Assembly (NCBI GenBank): GCA_019059635.1
Contig: JAGVRJ010000014.1
Location: 930,001-994,000, forward strand
Direction of reading: 5' to 3'
DNA: 64,000 nt
Origin: Proales similis
Taxonomy: Eukaryota > Rotifera > Eurotatoria > Ploima > Proalidae
Shown here: piece by piece, positions 41,506 through 51,122 of the stretch
Position numbering within the stretch: position 1 is the first letter of the stretch
How the letters are laid out: each line of letters starts with the position of its first letter
Position numbers and translations under genes: made by a program
The notes under the pieces: model-generated
What the model was told of the DNA's origin: nothing
The model's input: the letters and a program-made list of their open reading frames with translations, nothing else
The model's database searches: none

Positions 41506-43053
41506 ATGTCAATGAGATTTTATCGCTATGCCTTGACCCGATTGGCGATTGTCGCACTGCTAGTCTATTTTCTATCAACTTATGGGCTAAATAAAGACCA
41601 AAAGGTGCTGAAATTTGAAAAACAAAAGCAACAGGACGATGCCCGCGAATGGAGCAGGGAGAACAGGGATTGGTGTATGTGCGATGACGTGTTCATTCGC
41701 AAGAAAGCCGTTCTCAATGTGATGGCCAACAACATCTCAATGAGCATTTATCCTCAATACAGGATAGAGAGAAATCTCAAGAGTCAAGAGTTCTTTTATC
41801 CGTTTAACTACAAGTTGTACGAGCAAATCGACGGCACAGGCAAGCGGCTACTGTTCCAGAATCTTGATTTTCGTCCAAAAGTTTTCATCGGACGCACGTA
41901 TGGCTTTTCCCTTCCTCCTCACATTAATTACTATCAGGAGATGGACCTTCTCCTCGAGATATCTAGTACGAGGTCGTCCGATCGATGCGAGGTTCAGGTG
42001 CAGACGCTGTTCAACACGGTGCCGTTCGATGAGAAGCCCGGTCTGTTGGCCTCTTGTCTCAAGTTCACCAACTTCGACGCCCCGGGCGCCATTCAACAGC
42101 TCGACATGCAACTGGGTCTGATGAGACGTCTCGGCTACGAGAAGATATTCACCTTTGACTTTGACTACGAGGACGAGACGGTGCGGATTGAGCTCGACCG
42201 GGTGTTTGAGAAGCACGCAGACCTGCTCGAGATCAAGAAGATTTACTTTTTGCCAAACATTGAACGTGAACTGGAAGAGCCGTTATATTTCCGCGCCTTT
42301 CCAAAGTTCTTTGATCCGCGCACTGTTGCCAACAAAAGCTGGGACACCAAGTACGGCTTCATGACCAACGGGTTCTCAATCCCTGAATGCTATGCTACTC
42401 TTCAAGGCCGCTTCAAGTACCTAACAAACCTTGATTACGACGATCTGCTGCTCCCTCGCAGCGGCTCATTTGAATCGACTCAGTGTCCGAAGCAGAAATC
42501 GTTCGTTATCGAAGGCCTCGAACGCACCATATTATTCAGTCGACCCAATCGTACTGCAGGAGCGTATTCCTATCAGACGACCATCTACCTTCCCAACAGG
42601 CTTGTGTTTGAGCTTTGCGATGAATTTGCTCAAGCGTCTGTCACAGTTCCTTGGCAGCACACGAACCACGTTGGCGAATCAAAGTACAAGATGATTATTC
42701 ACAGCGAGTCGTCAGAGGACTCGCAACGATTAGAAGCGATTTGCTCTCTGTTCAAGCATAACGAGGATCTGCTGCGCGGCATGAACGGGAACCTGGAAAG
42801 ACTTGTCTTCATTACAAGTAGTATATTCATTCGGCCAAAGACGATCGCTAACACGTCCGCGACCTCGTTTGTCTCCACTCACACCGGCAAATTTTATGAC
42901 TCAAAAGCGTTGTGGATCAATCCCTTGTCGTTCGGCAACTGGGCCCATTTTCGTTCGCATTTGAAAAAAACCGAAAACATATTCGCTCGGGTTATGATTG
43001 CAGACATAAACTACTTTAACTGTGTTTTAGGCAAGCCCTTGCGGACGGTTTAG
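41506..43053 (+). CDS. GT92-like glycosyltransferase, dispersed copy 1
   Basis: Single-exon 515-aa type II membrane protein from the ATG at 41506 (41512 is also possible). Short tail, anchor (YALTRLAIVALLVYFL), stem rich in Lys/Gln, lumenal domain with NRDWCMCDDVFIRKKAV, CLKFTNFDAPGAIQQLD, FTFDFDYEDETV, GNWAHFRSH. The candidate DxD region reads LTNLDYDDLLLPR, with Asp in place of the usual Glu after the motif. Its central DNA is nearly identical to subfamily B genes, although it lies on the opposite strand 4.4 kb away. AATAAA occurs at about 43069 and 43085. It sits between XRRA1 and TFCP2. Confidence 0.77.
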   Translation: MSMRFYRYALTRLAIVALLVYFLSTYGLNKDQKVLKFEKQKQQDDAREWSRENRDWCMCDDVFIRKKAVLNVMANNISMSIYPQYRIERNLKSQEFFYPFNYKLYEQIDGTGKRLLFQNLDFRPKVFIGRTYGFSLPPHINYYQEMDLLLEISSTRSSDRCEVQVQTLFNTVPFDEKPGLLASCLKFTNFDAPGAIQQLDMQLGLMRRLGYEKIFTFDFDYEDETVRIELDRVFEKHADLLEIKKIYFLPNIERELEEPLYFRAFPKFFDPRTVANKSWDTKYGFMTNGFSIPECYATLQGRFKYLTNLDYDDLLLPRSGSFESTQCPKQKSFVIEGLERTILFSRPNRTAGAYSYQTTIYLPNRLVFELCDEFAQASVTVPWQHTNHVGESKYKMIIHSESSEDSQRLEAICSLFKHNEDLLRGMNGNLERLVFITSSIFIRPKTIANTSATSFVSTHTGKFYDSKALWINPLSFGNWAHFRSHLKKTENIFARVMIADINYFNCVLGKPLRTV

Positions 43054-43418
43054 ACCAAGCAGAAGCAAATAAATTAGACGAAGCGAATAAATTTTCGACA
43101 ATTACATCTGTTGAATTTGGAGCGATTGGGAGACACAGGGAACATACAGTATGGTTTTGGGATATCGTACGAGACGGAATTTAGTGCAATTTTCAATTCT
43201 GTTTGCAAGTTTGCGTGTATTCATACGGCTCTAGCTGCAATAAACAAGACTCTTGTAATCATCTTCAGATCGGTAATGACAGAATATAGACAAAGACTCA
43301 GATTGGGAAGAGAGGGAGAGACAGGTGAGCAAATGAAAATGTGAGAGCACACAATCGAAAAGAACAATTTTGTTGACAATGAATAAACTTTGAATGCATC
43401 TATAGATCGAATAATGAA
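43054..43418. other. Convergent intergenic region GT92-like / TFCP2
   Basis: 365 bp between convergent stops. It holds the poly(A) signals of the plus-strand gene. A 77-codon open frame (43111-43344) shows no family resemblance. No clear minus-strand AATAAA for TFCP2 is visible. Confidence 0.45.
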
Positions 43419-46124
43419 TCAGTCGAGGGGATTAAGCACGAGCTTGGAGTTGGCTTCGTCGAGCTCGACGTCGAACTTGGACTCGTCCTGCAGGTTTCCT
43501 AGAACCTCGTCGTCGGCTCTGACCAAGATGCCCTTGGTTCGAATGAACATTTCCCAGTGAACAGCATCTGCCTTAGGCTGTGAGCAGCATTGCTGGTGAG
43601 CGTCGTCGTTGCCTTTTGGTTCTTTTTCGGCGCAGTTTTTGTCTGCATTTAGCTTCTGGTCAGCTTCTTCTCTCTCTGCCTTCATCTCGTAAATATTAAC
43701 TGCTTCGCCCAGCCTTTTGATGTCACCTGCGTGCAGTTGGTCGCAATCGTTTCTTGCCGGCTCGTTCTGTTTTGGTTCGGCTAATAGCAGGCTGCTTTTC
43801 AGTTTGTCAATTAGGAGCGATCGCTTGCACTGGTTCATGAATATGGCGGTGAAAAAGAGCTGTTGCGGCCTTTTTACAAATACTGTCAGCCTCGGCTTTA
43901 GCTGAATGTTGTGAGCGGCGTTGAAGCATCTTATGCCGTCTGTTGGTCCGCACAGTCGCACCATGTCTTCTTTGCTTAGTCTAAGAACGTCATTCGACGA
44001 GTACTGATTGAACGTCTGAAGCAAATGAGCAAATTTATGACTGAGAAGCCATTCGTGTAGATAGGCACTGTCCATGTTTGCCGCCAGGCCGCTTTCGCTT
44101 ACGGTGCTGTATCCGCTGCTCTGTCTTGCTTCCAGCAGTATATGCGGCCTTGATCGCATGTGCGTCGCGCTTGGCGGCGCCGGCGGCGGAGAAGTAGACG
44201 GAGACGATGCAGACGAAGAAGGCATAGAAGAGACTGAAGAGGACATTGACGAGTTGAGGGCCATCGGCCGCGTAATCTTGCTTCGACCAGTCGGCGGCAA
44301 GCAATAGCCTCCCAGTGATTGGTCCGAACACTTTCGCTTCAGTCTACTTGAATCGCCGATCAAATGGGCTGGCGACTGTGAACATGCGCTTGAGAGGATC
44401 TGATAGCTGCTCGGGGCCGCGCTAGGCATCAAATAGGAGTGCACCGAGCTCACCGAATCAGCAGCGGTGACCGCGGCGTACGAACGATTGGCGTCGACGA
44501 AAAATGACGATTCTGAGTGCGAGCTATTTAATAGGCCGCTCTGGTGACAATAGGACACGTTATTCACACCATCTTGTGCACTGCTCGTGGTTCGGCAAAC
44601 GGCGGCCGGCGTCTGATACGAGATTGGCGCGTTCTGATAGTGACCAGGGCCGCCACCGAAATAGAGCAGGGAGGGCGAGAGCGGTGTGCGTGAATATGCC
44701 TGTTCGGACATGCAGCTTTCGGTCCTGATTGTGTGCGCGCGTTGGCTTAGCTCGCGAACTGAGCTCGGACTTAGTGAATAGAGCGGATCGAACGAAGCGT
44801 TAAGGAGGAGCGTAATCTTCCTCGGGCCCTGGTAGCGTTTTCGCAGATCGGGCGGATTGAGCCTGTCCACTTTCATTCGGTCGGTTTTGAGCTTTCTCTG
44901 CGCGCCCTTGAGTCTGAACAACTGCACCCGGCAGTAGGAGGCGGACGCATGCTTCCAGCAATTGCCGCTGACAAACGATGCCGGCTTTGTCTCGTTCTCG
45001 CTCTCTTCTCCTCGGAGCTGGCCAGTTTGAGACGCAGTCGGCGACAAGAGTGATGAAGAGGCGGCGTCTGAGTCAAGATTGCATTCGTCAATTAGGCCAG
45101 AGCCAGCGCCGGCCGCATCCACAAGCTCATAAGTGTCCAGCTGTAGACGCATGTGGATACCCTTCTCGCCGCCGTGCTTGTGCGGCGCGAATGCCGTGCT
45201 CGTGCAGTTGCATCTGAAGAATATGTTCGCTCCAGTCCGACCGTTCCAAAGCACCTCGGCCACATTGGTGAGCGAGTCGAACGTGCGCACCTTAACCACA
45301 CCGAAGCAAGTGTTCGAGTCGATCTCAAGCATTCGCGTGTTCGGGTACTCCTTCTCCCACTGTCTAATCTCCTCGCTTTCGATTTCCTGCAGCCGCCGAT
45401 CCCAGAAGCAAAGACGAATCACAGTCAAATAGGTCTGGCCGGCGTTCGATGACTGAGAGTGTGCGCTCGAGCTGGGCGAGTCGATCGACTCAGCCCCAAT
45501 CGGCTTCATAGTCGTCTCGTTTGATTGGTAGCCGGCCAGTTTGTACTGAGAGAAGGCCAGCTCAGAGTCGTGCTCTGTTTTTATCTCGATCGGCTTAAGC
45601 TCGTTGATGTATGCGTCGCCGTATGCGATCGAATCGGCACAGTTGCCTGCAACTCGCACAGACTCGGCCAGCTGATCCAGCCGTCCGAATTTGAGCTCGT
45701 AGTTCTGACCTTGATTCAAATATGTCAACGGGTCTTCATTTTGCTTAATGGCCGGTGAGGTGGGCGCGATCAGCACGTATTGGAATCGGCCTGTTCGTGC
45801 ATCTGGCAGGCCACAGCTTTCAAAGTAGTTCACCGCCGGTTCGCCCAACATTCCGGCCGGCGGCTTAATCAAGTCAGAATGCGAGTCCGAGCAGGCAAGA
45901 TCGAACGAGTTGGACATGAGCTGGTGATAGGCAGTTCCGATGCTCTGCCTCGAGATTATTGCTTCGTTGTCAATCGCATCGTTCACGTGACCGCCCATGT
46001 CGTTCAGCATGCAATCGTAGCTGTTGCTCGCCGGCGGCAGCATCATGAAATGCCCGCTATCGTAGTGGTCCATTGTCGGCGCGTTCACTTTCCTGTCTCG
46101 CTTTGTTGTCTGTGTGATTGTCAC
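43419..46124 (-). CDS. TFCP2: CP2/TFCP2-family transcription factor (Gemini type)
   Basis: Nuclear DNA-binding factor of the LSF/CP2 branch of the grainyhead superfamily. One frame of 901 codons, much longer than vertebrate TFCP2 (about 502 aa). The immunoglobulin-like CP2 DNA-binding domain starts near residue 110 (GRFQYVLIAPTSPAIKQNED, TYLNQGQNYE) and runs to about 450 (VIRLCFWDRRLQ, FAPHKHGGEKGIHMRLQLDT). A Ser/Pro/Ala-rich linker follows. A SAM-like module lies at about 688-740 (WLLSHKFAHLLQTFNQYSS and VRLCGPTDGIRCFNA), and a C-terminal dimerisation fold near 860-900 (IRTKGILVRADDEVLGNLQ). The extra length is in linkers and in an insertion within the DNA-binding domain. The CP2 rather than the grainyhead branch is indicated by the SAM-like module. 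Confidence 0.92.
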   Translation of the reverse strand: MTITQTTKRDRKVNAPTMDHYDSGHFMMLPPASNSYDCMLNDMGGHVNDAIDNEAIISRQSIGTAYHQLMSNSFDLACSDSHSDLIKPPAGMLGEPAVNYFESCGLPDARTGRFQYVLIAPTSPAIKQNEDPLTYLNQGQNYELKFGRLDQLAESVRVAGNCADSIAYGDAYINELKPIEIKTEHDSELAFSQYKLAGYQSNETTMKPIGAESIDSPSSSAHSQSSNAGQTYLTVIRLCFWDRRLQEIESEEIRQWEKEYPNTRMLEIDSNTCFGVVKVRTFDSLTNVAEVLWNGRTGANIFFRCNCTSTAFAPHKHGGEKGIHMRLQLDTYELVDAAGAGSGLIDECNLDSDAASSSLLSPTASQTGQLRGEESENETKPASFVSGNCWKHASASYCRVQLFRLKGAQRKLKTDRMKVDRLNPPDLRKRYQGPRKITLLLNASFDPLYSLSPSSVRELSQRAHTIRTESCMSEQAYSRTPLSPSLLYFGGGPGHYQNAPISYQTPAAVCRTTSSAQDGVNNVSYCHQSGLLNSSHSESSFFVDANRSYAAVTAADSVSSVHSYLMPSAAPSSYQILSSACSQSPAHLIGDSSRLKRKCSDQSLGGYCLPPTGRSKITRPMALNSSMSSSVSSMPSSSASSPSTSPPPAPPSATHMRSRPHILLEARQSSGYSTVSESGLAANMDSAYLHEWLLSHKFAHLLQTFNQYSSNDVLRLSKEDMVRLCGPTDGIRCFNAAHNIQLKPRLTVFVKRPQQLFFTAIFMNQCKRSLLIDKLKSSLLLAEPKQNEPARNDCDQLHAGDIKRLGEAVNIYEMKAEREEADQKLNADKNCAEKEPKGNDDAHQQCCSQPKADAVHWEMFIRTKGILVRADDEVLGNLQDESKFDVELDEANSKLVLNPLD

Positions 46125-48540
46125 AGCCGATCGATCGATCTACTTTTCTCGGTCTTTCTCAAGCTTTTCAGATTCCTGCTTCTCCTCGTCGGACAGGTTT
46201 GTTCATTTCTCGTCTATTAAATTCAAAAGAGAGTCGAATAAGTCGCCGAGTGAGATAAAATAAGTCTTGAGGAGAGTCGAGCAAAAGCACGAATCAGACG
46301 AGCCGGAGAAAGGGAAGGAAAATGTGTAGGTGAGAGAGAGAGAGATAGGGCCGAGGAGTGGCTTTGGATGGAAATAAATAATTTTTAGAGTCGCTGCACT
46401 TTGAGCCTTGATCGCGCGGGTCGCCACCGACCAAGCGCTTATTTATGTGATGCGTTGCAATGTTGCCTCGCGATTAAGTCATAAAACAAGGCGCGTTGTA
46501 AACAACAACTGCGAAAGTTGGCCAAAATGAAATGTTTAAATGGCGATCGTTGCCTCACACGCACTCGTGCAAACGCCGCTTGCCTGCGTGAGTGCTGGGT
46601 GAGTGTGTGCGCCAACTAGCTAGCTAGTGAGTCAATGAGCGAGCGAGTCTCCGATTAGGTAATTGCCGAAAGATGAAAAGTGCGCCTATAAATTAGTCGA
46701 AATTAGGAAGCTAAATACTCTCTCTCTCTCTTGCGTGGCAGATAGACGCTGTTGATGGTAATGGCGGTGTTTGATTGAGTTCAGATAAAAAACGAAATTT
46801 AATTTATGGTATTCAAACGAGTCCGATTTCGTCCAATTCGCCACCCACCCAGTCAGTCAGACAACCTGCCGCTAGCTCATTCACTCAGGCGAGCAGGCAG
46901 CTTTATTATTTATAACTCTCGCAGCGATCTCATCACGAGTTTCTCGCTCGCGCTTTTACTTCGTCTCATCTCGGCCGTTTGCTTGCCAGAGCTTGAGTTT
47001 GACAATCAAGATGATGATGACCACAATGACAAAGTCCAAAGAACAGTCTTCTTTGTTGTTGCTGTTTGCTTGTTCTCAACCTGATTGCTTGCGCACCTGC
47101 ACCTTAACATTGCACCCTCTCTCCTCTCTCTCTCTCTCTCTGCACTCTTTCCTCTCTCTCTATCTAGAGCTGCCGCTCTTGCTCGCTTTGCTGGCTCAGG
47201 CCAATTATCATTCACATTTGAAAATTAAGCGATTCGATATGGTACGAGTTGAAAGCAGAAACCAAGCGCAGATTGTACTTCAGCAGGCGTGTTCAAGCGC
47301 AGCGCAGAGCGAAAGGGCAAAGCAAAGAGTCCGAGTCGTTTGAATGATTACTTTGCTCAATTGTCACTATTTTCAATCGTGTGACTTATCTCCTTTTTTT
47401 CTCTCGCTCTGCCCGCTTCTGCAGTTTTCGCTCTCTACCTGAAGCACTCTCGTCCCTAATGTCACTTTCATGCTCACTTGCGTTCGAGTTGGCAATCTGG
47501 CCAATGTAAGGCTTCGAATTTCAAACCGCCGCGCGCTTTATCAATTTTCTTTCCTTTCATTGCCGTCTGCGCCTATCTCTCTCTCTCTCTATACTCTCTT
47601 TCTTTTTCCTCTCTCTCTCTCCCTCTCTCTTATCACGCATCTGTGTTTCGTGCAATTTTCGCCAGTCACGCTGCCCTTTCGTTGCCGCATTCACAATTCT
47701 CCATCCCAACTCACTTGGCCTGTGAATTTTCGAGGCACTGGTCTATTAGTCAGCCAGTCTGTCTGTCTGTCTTCATTCGCTTCCTGCACAGGGCAGTTGT
47801 CAAGACCAGATAGCACAACACAGGTAGATAGCACCAGAGAGCATATGAAGAAGAAGGCCATGGCCAAAGCGAGAGTAAAAGTGCGTCCGTCTAACGAGCA
47901 TATCGGCCAATGCTTGCAAATGCTTGTAAAGAAACAAGAGACAGAGATGCTTAAATGTCGAACATTTTCGCATATTGTTTGCTCAGGATCAACATTGACG
48001 AAGCAGAAATTTGAAATAGCGAAAAAATCGAAAGACTCAGATCACATGAACCCTTGCGAGTGAGAAACAAATTGAGAATTGAACAGACCGAACTGATGAG
48101 TGAATCTGCTTTTGGCGTCTCGTAAAAGACCGGCACAGGGGCGAGATGGCCCGCGTTCATCATTCAACTCAAAAGGTGGATAATCAAAAGTTTGAAGCCA
48201 GTATTAGGCAGAGAGACTCGTTTAACTTATAGACGTAACCGCTTAAATTGAAACGACTGATCAGCAGGAATGAGATTTGCCCAATTCAAAGACCCAATCA
48301 CCGCATGCCGTTTCTCCCTCTGCTTCATAGTAAAGGATTTGACAATTATTGAAGCAGAAAAGTTGCCTCTGAAAGTCTCTCTCTCTACTCTTCGCCACTC
48401 TCTCTCTCTGCGCCTTTCAGCTCCTCCCCTCAAGTCCGTCAGATTGTTGTTAAATTTCATTTTCTTCAACTGTAGATCCCTATCTGCGGGTAAATTATTC
48501 GTAAAGAATAGGCGCTCGATGTGGCCTTGCCCAGCATGAG
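46125..48540. other. Long gene-poor interval upstream of TFCP2
   Basis: About 2.4 kb without a supportable gene. It contains (CT)n/(GA)n tracts near 46330-46345, 47120-47160 and 47575-47630, and a CTAG repeat near 46617-46630. The longest frame (47470-48063, +) is dominated by repeat-encoded Ser/Leu and resembles no protein. The size and the position 5' of a transcription factor gene suggest regulatory DNA or a 5'-UTR intron, but no element is identifiable. Confidence 0.4.
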
Positions 48541-48810
48541 GATTCAAGCAATGCCGCGCTTCTTATTCTCTTGTGGGCGCGGCAAGTGGGCCTGAGTCAA
48601 AGCGACGACGACGACGACGACGACAATGGCGAATCTCATGAATTTATTTGCTTTTAGACGAGTTTTACTTTGTCAAGGTGCGGATAATTTAAGGTGGCGG
48701 CTGCTTTTAGTTTAAAACACGCTGGTCTCTGATTAAAAATGTTCTTGCTCTGCTTTGTTGGCTCATGAGTCTGGTAAGTACTCAGTCAAGCTGATTTGTT
48801 TAAGCTTCTT
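48541..48810 (+). repeat. Left copy of a 0.27-kb direct repeat flanking a GT92-like gene
   Basis: Matches 50808-51070 almost base for base, from gattcaagcaatgccgcg through a (GAC)n run to taagcttctt. The only notable difference is a small indel near 48773-48782 (tctggtaagtactcagt against tcgggtcagt). No coding content. Confidence 0.95.
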
Positions 48811-49143
48811 TTTTAAATCTCAATTCTTAAGGCCAAATCGCTGATTGACTCAATCGCCAAGAGGACGAGAAAGCCGGGGTTTCTTGGTGTCTTGTTATCA
48901 AAGAGACGATGCGAAGTGTGGTAAAAAGAAGCCGAGTGGCAAAGAGCGTTCCCGAAATCGCTAACCCGACACGTCTTTTCTGATGCTCTTTTGTTTTTGA
49001 GTATCTAAGACCAACTTTGAAATCGATGGAGTGTATTCATCTGGAACACATATTCCAAGTCAACCGTGCCGAACCGCATCAAAAGAAATGAGCTTCCCAA
49101 TTATATATAACCAAAAGAGAACTGCATAAACAAGATTGATGCA

Positions 49144-50709
49144 ATGAGAATCAGGAAACGTAGTTGCATCCTTACTCTTCTTCTAAGCCTCACAGTGCTC
49201 GTCTTATTCTTAGGCGACTCTCGATCAAGGCGAGATCTTTCATGGTCAGCCCTAACGAGGCGCTTATACACGGAGCTTAAGGCAGGTGGCGAATACAACC
49301 AGAACAACCTTGAGTGGTGCATGTGCGATGAGGTTTACGTCCGCAAAGTGGCCGTCCTAAACGCTCAAGCGCGAAATATCACGCTCGGAATCTATCCCCA
49401 GATGAGATTTGAAATTAATTTCCGCAGACAAGAGTTTTACAAAGCATTTGATTTCAAGTTGTATGAGACTTCTGGCGGGGAAAACAGGCGTCTTCTCTTT
49501 CAGTTGTTTCGGTTTAAACCTCAGTTTTTATTTCAGCGAAACTATCACATTGTTCTTGCGGAGAATGTCACCTTCCATCCTGATATGGACCTTGTGCTGG
49601 AAGTTTCCGGTACAAACTCGTCCGATCGATGCGAGATTCAAGTGCAGACCATATTCAACACGGTGCCGTTCGATCAGAAGCCCGGTCTGTTGGCCTCTTG
49701 TCTCAAGTTCACCAACTTCGACGCCCCGGGCGCAATTCAACAGCTCGACATGCACCTGGACGTGATGCGCCGCCTCGGCTTCCAGAAGATATTAACCTAT
49801 GACTTTGACTACGAGGACGAGACGGTGCGGATTGAGCTCGACCGGGTGTTTGACAAGTACGCAGACTTGCTCGAGGTCAAAAAGATGCACTTTATGCCAA
49901 ATATCGTGAGAGCTGACGGCGAGCCGTTCTATAAACTCTTTTTGTCCAAGTACTCCGACGAGAGAGTTTCAAGCGACGACTTATGGAATGCGATGTATGG
50001 TTTTATGACCGACGGGTTTTTAGCCGTCGAGTGCTATGCCGATCTTCAAGACCGTTTCAAGTTCATGACTCTCCTAGACCACGACGAATTTGTTCTACCC
50101 CGCAGCAGGCCGTACGACTCGACCGAATGTCCAACCGGCGAGTCGTTTCTACTCGACGGCTTCAAGCACAATCAATTGGCTTTGAAGGAGTCAAACAACG
50201 AGGCTGTACTATCCGGGATCTATTGCTTTAAGCAAACCACCTTTATACCAAATCGGCTGATATTTGACATGTGCAATTCATTTAGGGAGGCTTCGACGAA
50301 ATATCCTTCGAGTTTTGAGTTGTCTTTTGGATACTCAAATAAAACATTAAACATCCTATCTAAATCGGTTAAGGATTCGGATAAACTCGACTCGATATGT
50401 TCATTGTTCGAACGGAATCGAGACTTGCTTGCAAGTTCGAACGCCAATTTCGAAAGACTCGTATTTTATCGAGTTGCAACTAACAGACCAAAATGTATTG
50501 TCAATGCCTCGTCCACTGCAATTCTAGCGAACCATTTTCCCATAAACTATAATAGGAAAACTGTCTCTCAAGTGCCTGATCTTGCTTTCGGAAATTGGGC
50601 ACATTTTCGAACCACAATTAAAAAAAGCGCAAAATATTTGGCCAGGGACTTGTTGGTCGACCTCAGCTTTTACAATTGCGTTCTTGGCAAAAATTTGAAG
50701 CCTTCTTGA
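49144..50709 (+). CDS. GT92-like glycosyltransferase, dispersed copy 2
   Basis: Single-exon 521-aa type II membrane protein: MRIRKRSC, anchor (ILTLLLSLTVLVLFL), stem, lumenal domain with NLEWCMCDEVYVRK, CLKFTNFDAPGAIQQLD, LTYDFDYEDETV, the candidate DxD in MTLLDHDEFVLPR, and GNWAHFRTT. It is closest to the subfamily B and 41506 genes. AATAAA is at 50725-50730. The gene lies between two direct repeats and just downstream of CCT3 in convergent orientation, which suggests a duplicative insertion. Between 50760 and 50806 a short TCTAGTCTAGATCAG-type repeat marks the right junction. Confidence 0.78.
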   Translation: MRIRKRSCILTLLLSLTVLVLFLGDSRSRRDLSWSALTRRLYTELKAGGEYNQNNLEWCMCDEVYVRKVAVLNAQARNITLGIYPQMRFEINFRRQEFYKAFDFKLYETSGGENRRLLFQLFRFKPQFLFQRNYHIVLAENVTFHPDMDLVLEVSGTNSSDRCEIQVQTIFNTVPFDQKPGLLASCLKFTNFDAPGAIQQLDMHLDVMRRLGFQKILTYDFDYEDETVRIELDRVFDKYADLLEVKKMHFMPNIVRADGEPFYKLFLSKYSDERVSSDDLWNAMYGFMTDGFLAVECYADLQDRFKFMTLLDHDEFVLPRSRPYDSTECPTGESFLLDGFKHNQLALKESNNEAVLSGIYCFKQTTFIPNRLIFDMCNSFREASTKYPSSFELSFGYSNKTLNILSKSVKDSDKLDSICSLFERNRDLLASSNANFERLVFYRVATNRPKCIVNASSTAILANHFPINYNRKTVSQVPDLAFGNWAHFRTTIKKSAKYLARDLLVDLSFYNCVLGKNLKPS

Positions 50710-50807
50710 TTGCAAAAAAGAATGAATAAAATATTAAAAGAAGAATGTCATTTGGCCTAGCGTTGGGCTCAGTCTAGATCTAGTCTAGATCAGTCTAGTC
50801 GAACATA

Positions 50808-51070
50808 GATTCAAGCAATGCCGCGCTTCTTATTCTCTTGTGGGCGCGGCAAGTGGGCCTGAGTCAAAGCGACGACGACGACGACGACGACAATGGCGAA
50901 TCTCATGAATTTATTTGCTTTTAGACGAGTTTTACTTTGTCAAGGTGCGGATAATTTAAGGTGGCGGCTGCTTTTAGTTTAAAACACGCTGGTCTCTTAT
51001 TAAAAATGTTCTTGCTCTGCTTTGTTGGCTCATGAGTCGGGTCAGTCAAGCTGATTTGTTTAAGCTTCTT
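50808..51070 (+). repeat. Right copy of a 0.27-kb direct repeat flanking a GT92-like gene
   Basis: Counterpart of 48541-48810. It ends about 50 bp before the CCT3 stop codon; the minus-strand poly(A) signal of CCT3 (plus-strand tttatt, 51085-51090) lies just outside it. Confidence 0.95.
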
Positions 51071-51122
51071 TAATTCTGTTTTGGTTTATTTAGTGGTCGC
51101 TGCTGGTGCCTCCCTTCTGAAA

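Noticed and set aside
47470-48063. 197-codon open frame upstream of TFCP2
   Set aside because: Much of it is encoded by CT repeats giving Ser/Leu runs, it overlaps other chance frames, and nothing resembles a known protein.
48800-50810. Transposon carrying the GT92-like gene
   Set aside because: No transposase, reverse transcriptase, terminal inverted repeats or poly(A) tail at the insertion edge were seen, and the flanking repeats are too long for a usual target-site duplication.
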